Below the pieces are notes generated by a model. The model was not told where the DNA came from, ran no database searches, and saw nothing but the letters and a program-made list of their open reading frames with translations. A DNA stretch of 64,000 bases, taken from Solibacillus daqui. Lineage in GTDB: Bacteria; Bacillota; Bacilli; Bacillales_A; Planococcaceae. Positions 45,482 through 53,857 of the stretch are shown piece by piece (position 1 is the first letter of the stretch; the number at the start of each line of letters is the position of its first letter). The position numbers and the translations under genes are program-made. The DNA is taken from NCBI RefSeq assembly GCF_028747805.1, contig NZ_CP114887.1, positions 2,845,501 through 2,909,500 on the forward strand, written 5' to 3'.

Positions 45482-46690
45482 TTGAAGACAATTGTTTTTA
45501 TTGGTACTAACAAATCTGGTTCAAGCAGGGAAGCAACAAAAGCAGCGGAAAAGTTAGGTTATTTTACCGTCCTATTTACAAGTAACGAAAGACAATTTGA
45601 ACAGCGTGAGCAATACGTGGATATCCATAAAATGATTGTTGTGGATACTTCAAATATGGAGGCTTTGAAAGCGGAAATTGTTAAACTTCAACAAATCGGA
45701 TTAGAAATTAAAACGATTGTTAGTTTTGTGGACCCCTATGTACATGTGGCTTCCTTACTTTGCGATATGTTTTGTCAAAATCTCACCTCATCAAAAGCAA
45801 TTGAAATTATGGAGGATAAAGAGGAGACACGAAAGTTTTTACTGAACAAATCATACACGCCACAATTTACAGTCATCGGACCAAACGAAATACCAACAGG
45901 CAAATTAATATTCCCTCTCATCATTAAATCTCCAAAATCAACTGGTTCTAAAGATGTATTATTTGCTAAGGATAAAAAGGAATTTAACAAGCATCTTGCA
46001 ACGCTTCAAAGTAAATATCCTACCGAATCCATTATTTATGAGGAATACTTAAAAGGTGAACAATATTTAGTGGAAGTTATTGTACAAAAACACCTTCCCC
46101 ATATTATTGCGGTCATGAGACAAGATATTACAAAGGGAAAACGATTCATTATTACAGGCTATCAGCTATTTGCAAATATACCTCCAAATTTGTTACCAGG
46201 ACTAGAAACGCTTTGCCAATCCATTGTGGAAACGTTCGATATTAATACTGGGGCTTTTCATTTAGAATTACGACTAATAGGCAATAGTTGGAAGTTGATT
46301 GAAATAAACCCACGTATTTCAGGTGGAGCTATGAATAGAATGATTGAGGCCGCATTTGGTATTAATTTGATAGAGCAAACATTAAAACTCTATCTCGGGG
46401 ATGAACCAGATTTCACACCTAAACACCATCATTTTGTCTATACTAAATATTTAATTGTCCATCGTAAAGGTAGATTAGAAAAAGTGACAGGAAAGCTACG
46501 CGCCTTAAAATCCCCAGGCATTTTCGATGTGTATATTAAACCTAAAAAAGGCACAATACTCATTCCCCCTTTATCAATGGGACATCGATATGCCTACATC
46601 ATTGCTCAAGGCAGTTCTATAAGTGAAGCCGTATCACGTGCTAATCGGGCAGCCCACGAAATAAAATTTCACATGCACCATCTACAATAA
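45482..46690 (+). CDS. ATP-grasp amino-acid ligase-like protein
   Basis: 402-residue carboxylate-amine ligase. An N-terminal Rossmann-like pre-ATP-grasp domain (VFIGTNKSGSSREATKAAEKLGY) is followed by the central ATP-grasp domain with the lysines of PLIIKSPKSTGSKDV, the IYEEYLKGEQYLVEV core and the metal-binding ELRLIGNSWKLIEINPRISGG. Domain order resembles L-amino-acid ligases such as BacD/YwfE and carboxylate ligases of the biotin-carboxylase branch. TTG at 45482 is preferred because GGAGGTG lies seven bases upstream; ATG at 45467 overlaps that site. It is the only gene of the cluster on the plus strand. Confidence 0.82.
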   Translation: MKTIVFIGTNKSGSSREATKAAEKLGYFTVLFTSNERQFEQREQYVDIHKMIVVDTSNMEALKAEIVKLQQIGLEIKTIVSFVDPYVHVASLLCDMFCQNLTSSKAIEIMEDKEETRKFLLNKSYTPQFTVIGPNEIPTGKLIFPLIIKSPKSTGSKDVLFAKDKKEFNKHLATLQSKYPTESIIYEEYLKGEQYLVEVIVQKHLPHIIAVMRQDITKGKRFIITGYQLFANIPPNLLPGLETLCQSIVETFDINTGAFHLELRLIGNSWKLIEINPRISGGAMNRMIEAAFGINLIEQTLKLYLGDEPDFTPKHHHFVYTKYLIVHRKGRLEKVTGKLRALKSPGIFDVYIKPKKGTILIPPLSMGHRYAYIIAQGSSISEAVSRANRAAHEIKFHMHHLQ

Positions 46691-46693
46691 AAA

Positions 46694-46738
46694 ATAAAAG
46701 GCTTTACGAAAAGAAAAAACTTCCGTAAAGCCTTTTAT
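46694..46738. terminator. Bidirectional terminator
   Basis: AAAAGGCTTTACG / CGTAAAGCCTTTT stem with T-runs on both strands between convergent genes. Confidence 0.88.
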
Positions 46739-46746
46739 TATGCGAA

Positions 46747-49104
46747 TTATGCTTTAAATTGCTTATCTAAAAATTGAATCGTTTCAAACATATTTGTTTT
46801 ACTTGCACCCTTAACTAAAATCGTATCTCCTCTTCTAACCATACCTTTTAGAAACAAATGTAATTGATCCTTATTAATAAAATGGTGAATGTTCTTCGCC
46901 GGTATGCCACTTTTTTGTGCTGCTATCCCGATTTCCTCTGTCCGGAATCCGTACGTAATTAATTGATCTATTTTTTTATCCCCAATATACGCACCTAACT
47001 TACGATATTCCTCTTCTCGCAAATCTCCTAATTCACGCATTTGTCCGATAATCGCAACTTTTCGCCCTTTTGCAATTTCGCCTAACACATCAAGTGCAGC
47101 GCGAACCCCCTGTGGATGCGAGTGTACCGTGTCATCAATTAACAAAATATCATTTCTGCATTGGTAAAGCGTTAAACGACGTGGCGGCTTTTTGAATACT
47201 AAGCCCGCCTGAATAACATCTGATGAAAATCCTAATTGGTCCGCCACCGCTATAGCATTTAACGCATTATATACATGGTGCTCCCCTAAAATTGGAATAA
47301 ACATCGGGATTTCCTTATTTCGTAATCGGATGTTAAAAGTCATACCATCATCTTTATACTGCACATCATAAGCCATATAGTCTGCCTTTTTATGAATACC
47401 AATTGTCTTTATTTGTCCTTTAAATTGGTCGGTTAATAGCCATTTAGAATTATCATCGTCTTTATTTAATATGAGTAATCCTTTTTGATCCATTCCTTGA
47501 ATTAGTTCTGATTTGGCTTTTGCCACGCCTTTAATGTCACCATCAAAGTTCCCTACATGCGCTAATCCAATATTTGTTACTACGCTTATGTTCGGTTGAA
47601 TGATTTCACAATGATCAGCAATGACACCTGGATAAGCCATACCGTATTCTAAAACAACAGCTTTATGGGATTCGCTAATAAGTTCCTTATGCTTTTTCGT
47701 ATGTTCCGTTGTATTCCAATAATCCTTCGACTCAAAAATGGACCAATTTTTTGATAAAATCGATGCAATGAATGCTTTTGTAGTTGTTTTTCCTGCACTC
47801 CCTGTAATTGCAATAATTGGTTTTTCAGTTGTTTTTCCTGCTCTCCCTTTAATTGGGACAACTGGTTTTTCAGTTGTTATCTCTGCACTCTCTGTAATTG
47901 TAGCGATTGGTTCTTCAGTTGTTATCTCTGCACTCTCTGTAATTGCAGCGATTGGTTCTTCAGTTGTTTTCTCTGTACTCTTTGTAATTGCAACAATTGG
48001 TTTTTCAATTGTTTTCTCTGCTGGTGCAAGATTTTTGGCGGCTTGAATCTGCGCTTTTATCTCCTGCTGATGATGTGCAATGTAATTTGCATACTGGATG
48101 GTATGTCGGACAACATCTAATTCCAAGTAAAATGCTGGTGGACACCCTGGTCGCCAGTTAACTTCATAAATCCAAAGCTTACCGTTTTCATCTAAGCCAA
48201 CGTCAATACCGATTTCATCAATTACTTCCTGAAATTTAACCATTTGAATGTCATCTAAGTGACGCGCCAATGACAAACCAAAATGCTCTAGCATGCGCTT
48301 AATATTAAACGCCTCACGAGGAAATTGTAATTGTAAAAAGGGCTCTAAGTAATTTGTAAAACCACCATTATTAATATTAGGAACTATCGAACCTTGGGGC
48401 GCAACACGAGGATACACGGTAGTAATGATCCACTTACCTTCACCATTTTTTTGAACATGAATTCTAAAATCAAATACTTGCCCGTTTTTCAACGAAGATT
48501 TAATATATGGTTGCAATATAAATGCTTCTTCTGCTAATTGATTTTTTAAAAATGTGTCTAGCTGATCCTTTGTTAGCCTTTCTTTCTGTGTATCCTTTTG
48601 TACTTCATAGCCATTTGCTAGTATTGAAATATAATATATCCCCTTACCTTTACGGCCTTCAACCGGCTTAAAAACTACTTTTTTGTATTTTTGAATATGC
48701 CGGTAAAATTGTTCTTCATTTTGTACACTTTCAGTAGGGATGAGGTAACTCGCAAACTCCTTCCCCTCCTGTAAACGTTTGGTTATACTCAGTTTGTTGC
48801 CGATGGAATTTGTCGTGAAAGGAATTTCTTTACGCAATTGCCTTAAAATATTTTTCGAAATCGCTAATTTTTCTGGGCTTCCTGCGTTATAGATGACATC
48901 GGGAAATGGGACGTTTTTTTCTTGCCAAACCCCATCTTCTAAAACTTTCGCTTGAATCGTTCGTGTTTTGAAGTTAACCGCTCTAGGTGTGAAATAATAA
49001 AACAACATCCCTTCTGCCTTTGCAACTGCTGCAAACGCATATGACTTGAAAACGGTTTCTGGATCTTTACGATGGTGCAACATGCCAATTGTTGTCAAAA
49101 ACAT
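46747..49104 (-). CDS. YheC/YheD ATP-grasp - MurF-like Mur ligase fusion
   Basis: 785 residues joining two ligase modules. Residues about 1-340 are a YheC/D ATP-grasp domain (IGMLHHRKDPETV; VVFKPVEGRKGKG; AFILQPYIKSS; DFRIHVQKNGEGKW; LWIYEVNWRPGCPPAFY). Residues about 427-785 are a MurF-like ligase (IIAITGSAGKTTTKAF, TNIGLAHVGNFDGDIKGVAKAKSEL, LIDDTVHSHPQGV). The linker (367-441) is five tandem 15-residue copies of the P-loop segment, only the last intact. The overall ATP-grasp plus Mur-ligase order recalls cyanophycin synthetase. The start may be ATG 49104 or, with better spacing from GGAG, TTG 49098. It follows the CotZ-like gene by 18 bases. Confidence 0.85.
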   Translation of the reverse strand: MFLTTIGMLHHRKDPETVFKSYAFAAVAKAEGMLFYYFTPRAVNFKTRTIQAKVLEDGVWQEKNVPFPDVIYNAGSPEKLAISKNILRQLRKEIPFTTNSIGNKLSITKRLQEGKEFASYLIPTESVQNEEQFYRHIQKYKKVVFKPVEGRKGKGIYYISILANGYEVQKDTQKERLTKDQLDTFLKNQLAEEAFILQPYIKSSLKNGQVFDFRIHVQKNGEGKWIITTVYPRVAPQGSIVPNINNGGFTNYLEPFLQLQFPREAFNIKRMLEHFGLSLARHLDDIQMVKFQEVIDEIGIDVGLDENGKLWIYEVNWRPGCPPAFYLELDVVRHTIQYANYIAHHQQEIKAQIQAAKNLAPAEKTIEKPIVAITKSTEKTTEEPIAAITESAEITTEEPIATITESAEITTEKPVVPIKGRAGKTTEKPIIAITGSAGKTTTKAFIASILSKNWSIFESKDYWNTTEHTKKHKELISESHKAVVLEYGMAYPGVIADHCEIIQPNISVVTNIGLAHVGNFDGDIKGVAKAKSELIQGMDQKGLLILNKDDDNSKWLLTDQFKGQIKTIGIHKKADYMAYDVQYKDDGMTFNIRLRNKEIPMFIPILGEHHVYNALNAIAVADQLGFSSDVIQAGLVFKKPPRRLTLYQCRNDILLIDDTVHSHPQGVRAALDVLGEIAKGRKVAIIGQMRELGDLREEEYRKLGAYIGDKKIDQLITYGFRTEEIGIAAQKSGIPAKNIHHFINKDQLHLFLKGMVRRGDTILVKGASKTNMFETIQFLDKQFKA
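47782..48006. repeat. Five tandem 45-bp repeats encoding P-loop copies
   Basis: Five in-frame 45-base units encode EKPIVAITKSTEKTT, EEPIAAITESAEITT, EEPIATITESAEITT, EKPVVPIKGRAGKTT and EKPIIAITGSAGKTT. Only the last keeps a full GxxGKTT Walker A; the fourth keeps GKTT. A partial sixth unit (PAEKTI) precedes. Confidence 0.9.
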
Positions 49105-49122
49105 ACACTCCTTTTTATCCCA

Positions 49123-49548
49123 CTACCATTTCGACTCTATATAAGTATTTTTGCTTAACAATGCTGGCTCTAATAGTTGAATCGCCAACATGGAACCAAG
49201 GTCAACGGTCATCTGCGTTTCAGTTTTTTCTAGCCGAACAACATCTTTTAATACATTCGTATTTTGCTCTTCTATATCAACTGCACGTAATAACGTTAAC
49301 TTTACGCGTGACTTTTCAATTGCTTCTAAACGAAAGAAGCTTGTTGCTGTATGTGTTTTTGGATTCACTACTGTATATAGCTTACATTCCTTAGTCGTGA
49401 AGCAAAACGGAATCGTGTCACTCCCAACTAACTTCTCAAAAAAATGACCATAGTATTTTGACCAAGAATTCGTGAGTAAGTCTTGCAATTGTTTCAAATC
49501 GTTTAGTGCACCATAAAGCGGGTGTTGCTTTTGATTTTCATTGTTCAC
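49123..49548 (-). CDS. CotY/CotZ-like spore coat protein, cysteine-poor
   Basis: 141 residues. SDTIPFCFTTKECKLYTVV, ATSFFRLEAIEKSRVKLTLL and RLEKTETQMTVDLGSMLAIQ follow the layout of CotY/CotZ, the insoluble Cys-rich proteins of the outer coat or exosporium. Here only two cysteines remain (Cys49 and Cys55), where classical members have ten or more. The start is GTG with GAGGGAGG seven bases upstream. First gene of a two-gene operon with the ATP-grasp/Mur fusion. Family call by pattern recall, moderately sure. Confidence 0.72.
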   Translation of the reverse strand: MNNENQKQHPLYGALNDLKQLQDLLTNSWSKYYGHFFEKLVGSDTIPFCFTTKECKLYTVVNPKTHTATSFFRLEAIEKSRVKLTLLRAVDIEEQNTNVLKDVVRLEKTETQMTVDLGSMLAIQLLEPALLSKNTYIESKW

Positions 49549-49619
49549 AATACTTCCTCCCTCTTGTCTCGTACACAGTCCTTTTCAGCAGTTAACGATT
49601 CTTACAAAGTGCTTCTCTC

Positions 49620-49649
49620 TACGATATGACTGTACATGAATTGTTGGTG
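49620..49649 (-). promoter_or_regulatory. Candidate sigma-K promoter of the CotZ-like gene
   Basis: Minus strand CACC, 17 bases, CATATCGTA: a match to CATANNNTA, with CACCAACAAT at the -35 end as in the 43.8 kb promoter. About 70 bases upstream of the GTG start. Confidence 0.48.
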
Positions 49650-49785
49650 ATAAGTTACGCCCAATTATTAAAATTTCAGTTCTGTTTTTCTCACCAATAA
49701 CTCCTGCCTTTTTTACATCCACAATATTTGGTTTTCGAAAAAAAATTTCAATCCTTCACAACTGACCACTATTGTTTAATGTATA

Positions 49786-49814
49786 TTGACACTTTCAACC
49801 ATACCAATTATTTG
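49786..49814 (+). promoter_or_regulatory. Probable promoter of the ECF S-component gene
   Basis: TTGACA, 17-base spacer, TATTTG. The -35 is perfect; the -10 is weak. Confidence 0.5.
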
Positions 49815-49885
49815 TTAAGGTATCAGTAATCGCGAAACAGAAAAAATTATCAGCTGAACGACAACATTTTGGAGGAACTTATTAT

Positions 49886-50425
49886 ATGGAAAAAACATCA
49901 ACACTTTCTAAATCATCTAGTAAAACATTCGATATCATTTTATCGGCAATGTTAATTACACTCGTATTTGTGGCTACACTATTTTTAAATATTCGATTAC
50001 CTATAGCGGCTAATGGAGGATTAGTGCATTTAGGTACGGCTATGCTTTTCATTGTTTCAATTGTATTTGGACCTAAAAAAGGGGCAATTGCAGGGGCATT
50101 CGGAATGGCTTTATTTGATTTATTTTCGGGTTGGACACTTTGGGCTCCATTTACATTTATTGCTCGCGGCTTACAAGGGTATGTAGTCGGCAAAATTGCA
50201 TGGTCTTCAAATCGCCAAGGAAATAATGTAATGTTTAATATTTTGGCAATTATTGTTTCTGTACCAGTAATGTTAGCCGGTTATTACGTTTGTGAAGCTA
50301 TTTTATTTAAAAGCTTGGTAGCACCATTCCTTTCAATTCCTGGAAATCTTGTTCAAAATGCAGTAGGTATTATCATTGCGATACCCGTAGCAATTGCGCT
50401 AAAAAAATTACCCATTTTCAAATAA
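49886..50425 (+). CDS. ECF transporter S component
   Basis: Substrate-binding membrane protein of an energy-coupling-factor vitamin transporter, 179 residues with about six helices. VHLGTAMLFIVSIVFGPKKGAIAGAFGMALFDLFSGW is the characteristic loop and helix of S components of the HMP/pyridoxine/pantothenate-like group; the exact vitamin is not determinable. No A or T components are near, so it would use the shared EcfAAT module elsewhere. GGAGG lies upstream of the ATG. Confidence 0.82.
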   Translation: MEKTSTLSKSSSKTFDIILSAMLITLVFVATLFLNIRLPIAANGGLVHLGTAMLFIVSIVFGPKKGAIAGAFGMALFDLFSGWTLWAPFTFIARGLQGYVVGKIAWSSNRQGNNVMFNILAIIVSVPVMLAGYYVCEAILFKSLVAPFLSIPGNLVQNAVGIIIAIPVAIALKKLPIFK

Positions 50426-50479
50426 AACATCTATGAGCTTTTCGCTCACAACCATTGTAGGCAAATAAATTATTTACAC

Positions 50480-50530
50480 AGAAAAAATAGGTTAGCGTGG
50501 AAAAGTAATCCGCGCTAACCTATTTTTTAC
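50480..50530. terminator. Bidirectional terminator
   Basis: Perfect 16-bp arms AAAAAATAGGTTAGCG / CGCTAACCTATTTTTT with a 15-base loop; it overlaps the isochorismatase stop. Confidence 0.9.
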
Positions 50531-51066
50531 TTCACTATTTTACTAATGGCTTTAAAGGCATCACCTTGTGCAATTTGTTGCATTTCAAAAAGTGCCATTT
50601 CAACACTTGTAATGTTCGCGCCAAGTTGTAGCATTTTTTGAATCCCTACTTCTCGGTTGCCTGCTGTACGGGATGACACACAGTCGGCTAATACTTCTAC
50701 CTCGTAGCCATTTGCTAGTAAATGCGTAGCCGTTTGATATACACAAATATGAGTTTCAATACCAGCTAACAGCACCTTTTTACGTCCCGTTTGCTCCAAT
50801 GCTTGTACAAATTCTGGTGTGTCGTACGCACTAAACGTAATTTTTTCAATTGGCTGTTGATCTGTTAAATGCATAGCAATACGCTCATCAGTTGGACCAA
50901 GTCCTTTTGGATATTGCTCTAACCATAAAATCGGTAATTGTAATACCTTTGCCCCCTGTACTACATTGGCAATGTTATTAATGACAAAGTCACTTTCATC
51001 GACAATTTGCGCTAACTTTCCCTGAATATCAATTAAAACTAACACCGTTTCTTGTTTTTGAAGCAT
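50527..51066 (-). CDS. Isochorismatase-family cysteine hydrolase (YcaC-like)
   Basis: 179-residue hydrolase with the Asp-Lys-Cys triad visible as Asp in VLVLIDIQGKLA, a Lys in ERIAMHLTDQQPIEKITFSAYD, and Cys in LLAGIETHICVYQTATHLL. Substrate unknown; relatives hydrolyse amides such as nicotinamide or carbamates. Flanked by terminator and a structured intergenic element, so monocistronic. Confidence 0.87.
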   Translation of the reverse strand: MLQKQETVLVLIDIQGKLAQIVDESDFVINNIANVVQGAKVLQLPILWLEQYPKGLGPTDERIAMHLTDQQPIEKITFSAYDTPEFVQALEQTGRKKVLLAGIETHICVYQTATHLLANGYEVEVLADCVSSRTAGNREVGIQKMLQLGANITSVEMALFEMQQIAQGDAFKAISKIVK

Positions 51067-51119
51067 AAAATCCCTCCTCTTTGTTACATTCCTTTCTATT
51101 ATACTGGAATTTTAATAAA

Positions 51120-51262
51120 AGAACAAAAGCGCTAATGCGCCTGTTCAGCCCCGAGAGACATTGGAGGACCCGAAGCAAAAGTAAACGGTCTACCACTTTT
51201 GCAGGAGGGATCTAATGGTGCGAGAGGCTAGCGTTTTAGCCTAGACGGAAGATGAATTTTTA
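51120..51262. repeat. GC-rich structured intergenic element
   Basis: About 140 bases with GC content far above its flanks. Local inverted repeats are AAAAGT / ACTTTT (near 51177 and 51197) and AGGCTA / TAGCCT (near 51227). The wording (GTTCAGCCCCGAGAGACATT, GGAGGACCCGAAGC, GCAGGAGGGATCTAATGG) looks like an intergenic element that recurs in Bacillaceae genomes. Role unknown; no gene fits. Confidence 0.5.
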
Positions 51263-51377
51263 TAAAAGTTATCCACAATGCGATAATTTATAGTTTCCTT
51301 AACAGAGAAAAAACGATTCCTTAACATTGAATCCGCTAAGACAACCCTGTATAGTAAAATTAGAATGGAGGATTTAC

Positions 51378-51860
51378 ATGCTACGTCTTAGTTGGTTCAT
51401 TAGTATGGGCATTAGTTTATTTGGTGTAATGATTATTCAACATTTTTTCACAATGAAACCAGATGAAACAGCAAATGCAGGTAACTTGGGAGCATTAGGC
51501 ATTGCGCTGGTGGCTCCGTTTATTTTGCTTAGCCTTTTTATTACATATCGCTTTTTTGTTGAAAGTTCACGTCACGCGCGTGATCATATTATGCGCATGA
51601 TTTATTTAGTATTTGGTGTTGCGTTGCTTGTTGTATTCGCTTTTTATGCAAATGGCTATAAGGAAGATGTATTGACCAATTTAGGTGGCGACACAAAAAC
51701 ACCCGGCTCACAAATTTATGGCTTTCCACTACTAAATGAATATACAAATAGTACTTTTATTAATTTTTATACATTTGGTATTGTGCATACGATTAGTGGT
51801 CTTATCGGAACCATAGTTGGTATCGTGCTTCCTGCAAAGCAAGCCGATATTGATCAATAA
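51378..51860 (+). CDS. Four-helix membrane protein, unknown function
   Basis: 160 residues with four hydrophobic stretches (LSWFISMGISLFGVMIIQHFF; LGIALVAPFILLSLFITYRFF; MIYLVFGVALLVVFAFYANGY; FGIVHTISGLIGTIVGIVLP). An extracytoplasmic loop with TNLGGDTKTPGSQIYGFPLLNEYTNS lies between helices 3 and 4. No family recognised. The ATG at 51378 has GGAGG six bases upstream. Confidence 0.75.
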   Translation: MLRLSWFISMGISLFGVMIIQHFFTMKPDETANAGNLGALGIALVAPFILLSLFITYRFFVESSRHARDHIMRMIYLVFGVALLVVFAFYANGYKEDVLTNLGGDTKTPGSQIYGFPLLNEYTNSTFINFYTFGIVHTISGLIGTIVGIVLPAKQADIDQ

Positions 51861-51905
51861 GAGAACCCCGAATGTCGTTTAACTACGACATTCGGGGTTT
51901 CGTTT
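51861..51905. terminator. Bidirectional terminator
   Basis: Perfect 14-bp arms AACCCCGAATGTCG / CGACATTCGGGGTT with an 8-base loop and a TTTCGTTTT tail. Confidence 0.9.
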
Positions 51906-53626
51906 TATGATAACTTAAATTTCCGTACTTCAGTTTTTAAATTGGCTGCGATTTCAGCTAATTCCTCAGAATTTGCTGTCATTTCTTCCATCGTTGCTGA
52001 TTGCTGCTGAGTAGTTGCAGCTACTTGTTCACTTGCGGCTGCTGTATTTTCAATAATTGTAGAAATATCTCGCATTGCACGCTGGACTTGGATGGAGTTA
52101 TCTTGCACTTGATTAAATGCTTTATGCATATGACCAACATTTGCCTCTGTATTTGCTACACGATCAACGATTTGTATTAATGCGTCGCCGCCCTTTTTAA
52201 TAATCATTACTTGTTCTTCTACTGCAAGTAAATCACTTTCCATTGTTTTTACTGTTACAGTAGTTTCAGCTTGAATCTCATTAATCAGCTCTGTAATTTG
52301 GCTAGATGCTAGACGAGATTGTTCTGCTAATGCACGTACTTCCTCAGCTACAACGGCAAAGCCCTTCCCATGATCACCTGCACGTGCGGCTTCAATTGCT
52401 GCATTTAATGCAAGTAAATTTGTTTGGTCTGCAATATTCGTAATAACCGTAATAATGCCTCCAATTTCTTCGGAGCGCTTACCAAGCTTTTGAATCGAAT
52501 CTGTTGCAAATGAAACCGTCTGCGTAACGGTACTTAAATGTTTAATCGCATCACTTATTGCTGCTTCACCTTCTTTAGCAATAGCTGTTGATTCTGTCGC
52601 AGTAACAAGTGTTTCTTCCGCCTCACGTAAACATGTCGCCACTTCTGAGATTGTTTCACCTAACATGTGTAAGATTTTCTCAATTTGGGTAGATTGCTGT
52701 GATGCGCCCGCTGCAATTTCATTAATCGTATTGGCAATTTGGTTGGAGCCCTCGCTAGTTTGCACGGATGAATCTGACAAAATTTGTGAAGACTCAGCAA
52801 CTTGAACGGCACTGCTCGACACGATACGTATTGTTTCTTTCAAACGAAGTTGCACCGCTTTAAAGCTGTTTGCTACACCAGCGATTTCGTCATTTCCTTT
52901 CCATTCTAAAATACGGGTATCCAAATTTAATTCTGCTAGCTCATTTGCATTTTCTTGTACCTTTTTAAGAGGTCTTGAAACTTTATATTCCACAAATAAA
53001 CTAATGACTGTTATTGCCAAGAACATTAAAATAGCGTTAATAACCGTAATAATGCCTAAATCCTCTTGTAAACTCCCTACATAAGGAGCCATCAAAATCG
53101 CTGTTGCCCATATCCCAATAACCTCACCATTTTTATCAATTATTGGTTCATAAATGCCTTCTGATTCTTCATCTAAGATTTTTGAAAATCCAATATAACG
53201 CTCTTTATTACCAAGCACTGTTTCTTGGATTTCACTTGAAACTTCCGAATTTAGAGCACGTTCACCATTTGCCATAACATTAGTACTAATACGAGTACCA
53301 CCTTGAAAAAAAGACACATAGTTGCCATTTGTCAATGTTGCAATTTCATCGACAATTTCAGTATTCCCTACTAAATTTAGGTCCCCTTTATGTAAATCAC
53401 CATCAATAATAGCCCATTCTCCTGGATATTTCGCTTCTATGTACGCTTGACTTAATGAACTATCAGAAATCAGTTTGTTTACCATTGTATCAATTAAATT
53501 TTGTTTAGATGAGTTATAGTTAAATACCGTGATAACTACCACCAGTACCGCAATACAATTAAATAAAATAAAATTAATTTTTGTACGTATTTTTGGTGAT
53601 TCTGCAATAAATTTTAAGCCTTTCAT
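51905..53626 (-). CDS. Methyl-accepting chemotaxis protein
   Basis: 573-residue chemoreceptor. TM1 at about 18-38 ([19 protein letters not shown]), an extracytoplasmic sensor domain of the sCACHE type (about 40-190), TM2 at about 193-213, HAMP (about 214-268) and the cytoplasmic signalling helices with the hairpin tip [38 protein letters not shown]. The ligand is unknown. Cytoplasmic domain contacts CheA/CheW. Monocistronic. Confidence 0.93.
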   Translation of the reverse strand: MKGLKFIAESPKIRTKINFILFNCIAVLVVVITVFNYNSSKQNLIDTMVNKLISDSSLSQAYIEAKYPGEWAIIDGDLHKGDLNLVGNTEIVDEIATLTNGNYVSFFQGGTRISTNVMANGERALNSEVSSEIQETVLGNKERYIGFSKILDEESEGIYEPIIDKNGEVIGIWATAILMAPYVGSLQEDLGIITVINAILMFLAITVISLFVEYKVSRPLKKVQENANELAELNLDTRILEWKGNDEIAGVANSFKAVQLRLKETIRIVSSSAVQVAESSQILSDSSVQTSEGSNQIANTINEIAAGASQQSTQIEKILHMLGETISEVATCLREAEETLVTATESTAIAKEGEAAISDAIKHLSTVTQTVSFATDSIQKLGKRSEEIGGIITVITNIADQTNLLALNAAIEAARAGDHGKGFAVVAEEVRALAEQSRLASSQITELINEIQAETTVTVKTMESDLLAVEEQVMIIKKGGDALIQIVDRVANTEANVGHMHKAFNQVQDNSIQVQRAMRDISTIIENTAAASEQVAATTQQQSATMEEMTANSEELAEIAANLKTEVRKFKLS

Positions 53627-53796
53627 CGTTCTCCTCCTCTTTATCTATGTACTTCGACTCTATTTTCATCATTATAGAATAAAATGGGTTTTTTAGAAAT
53701 ATACAACCAAATAATACTAATAATTATTTTAATATTCCATTTCTAAAGCAACTCATTCTGCATATCTCAGAAAGTGAAATTTGTCCGGCCATTTTC

Positions 53797-53837
53797 TCAA
53801 AAATAAAAACAGTCTATAGTAAATTTACTATAGACTG
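53797..53837 (-). terminator. Terminator after pheST
   Basis: Fully palindromic 28-base sequence (arm CAGTCTATAGTAAA at 53810-53823) followed by TTTTTATTTTT on the minus strand. Confidence 0.88.
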
Positions 53838-53857
53838 CCCTTACTATTCATGTTAAA

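Larger units (their letters stand above)
49549..49885. other. Divergent intergenic region
   Basis: Holds a candidate sigma-K promoter for the CotZ-like gene and a sigma-A-like promoter for the ECF gene. I looked for a known vitamin or queuosine riboswitch in the roughly 65-base ECF leader and saw none. Confidence 0.6.

Noticed and set aside
47738..48046. 102-codon plus-strand frame rich in Val, Ile and Ala
   Set aside because: Antisense shadow of the 45-bp repeats in the ligase fusion.
49815..49880. Possible riboswitch before the ECF S-component gene
   Set aside because: No preQ1, THF, TPP or FMN landmark blocks could be found in the short leader.
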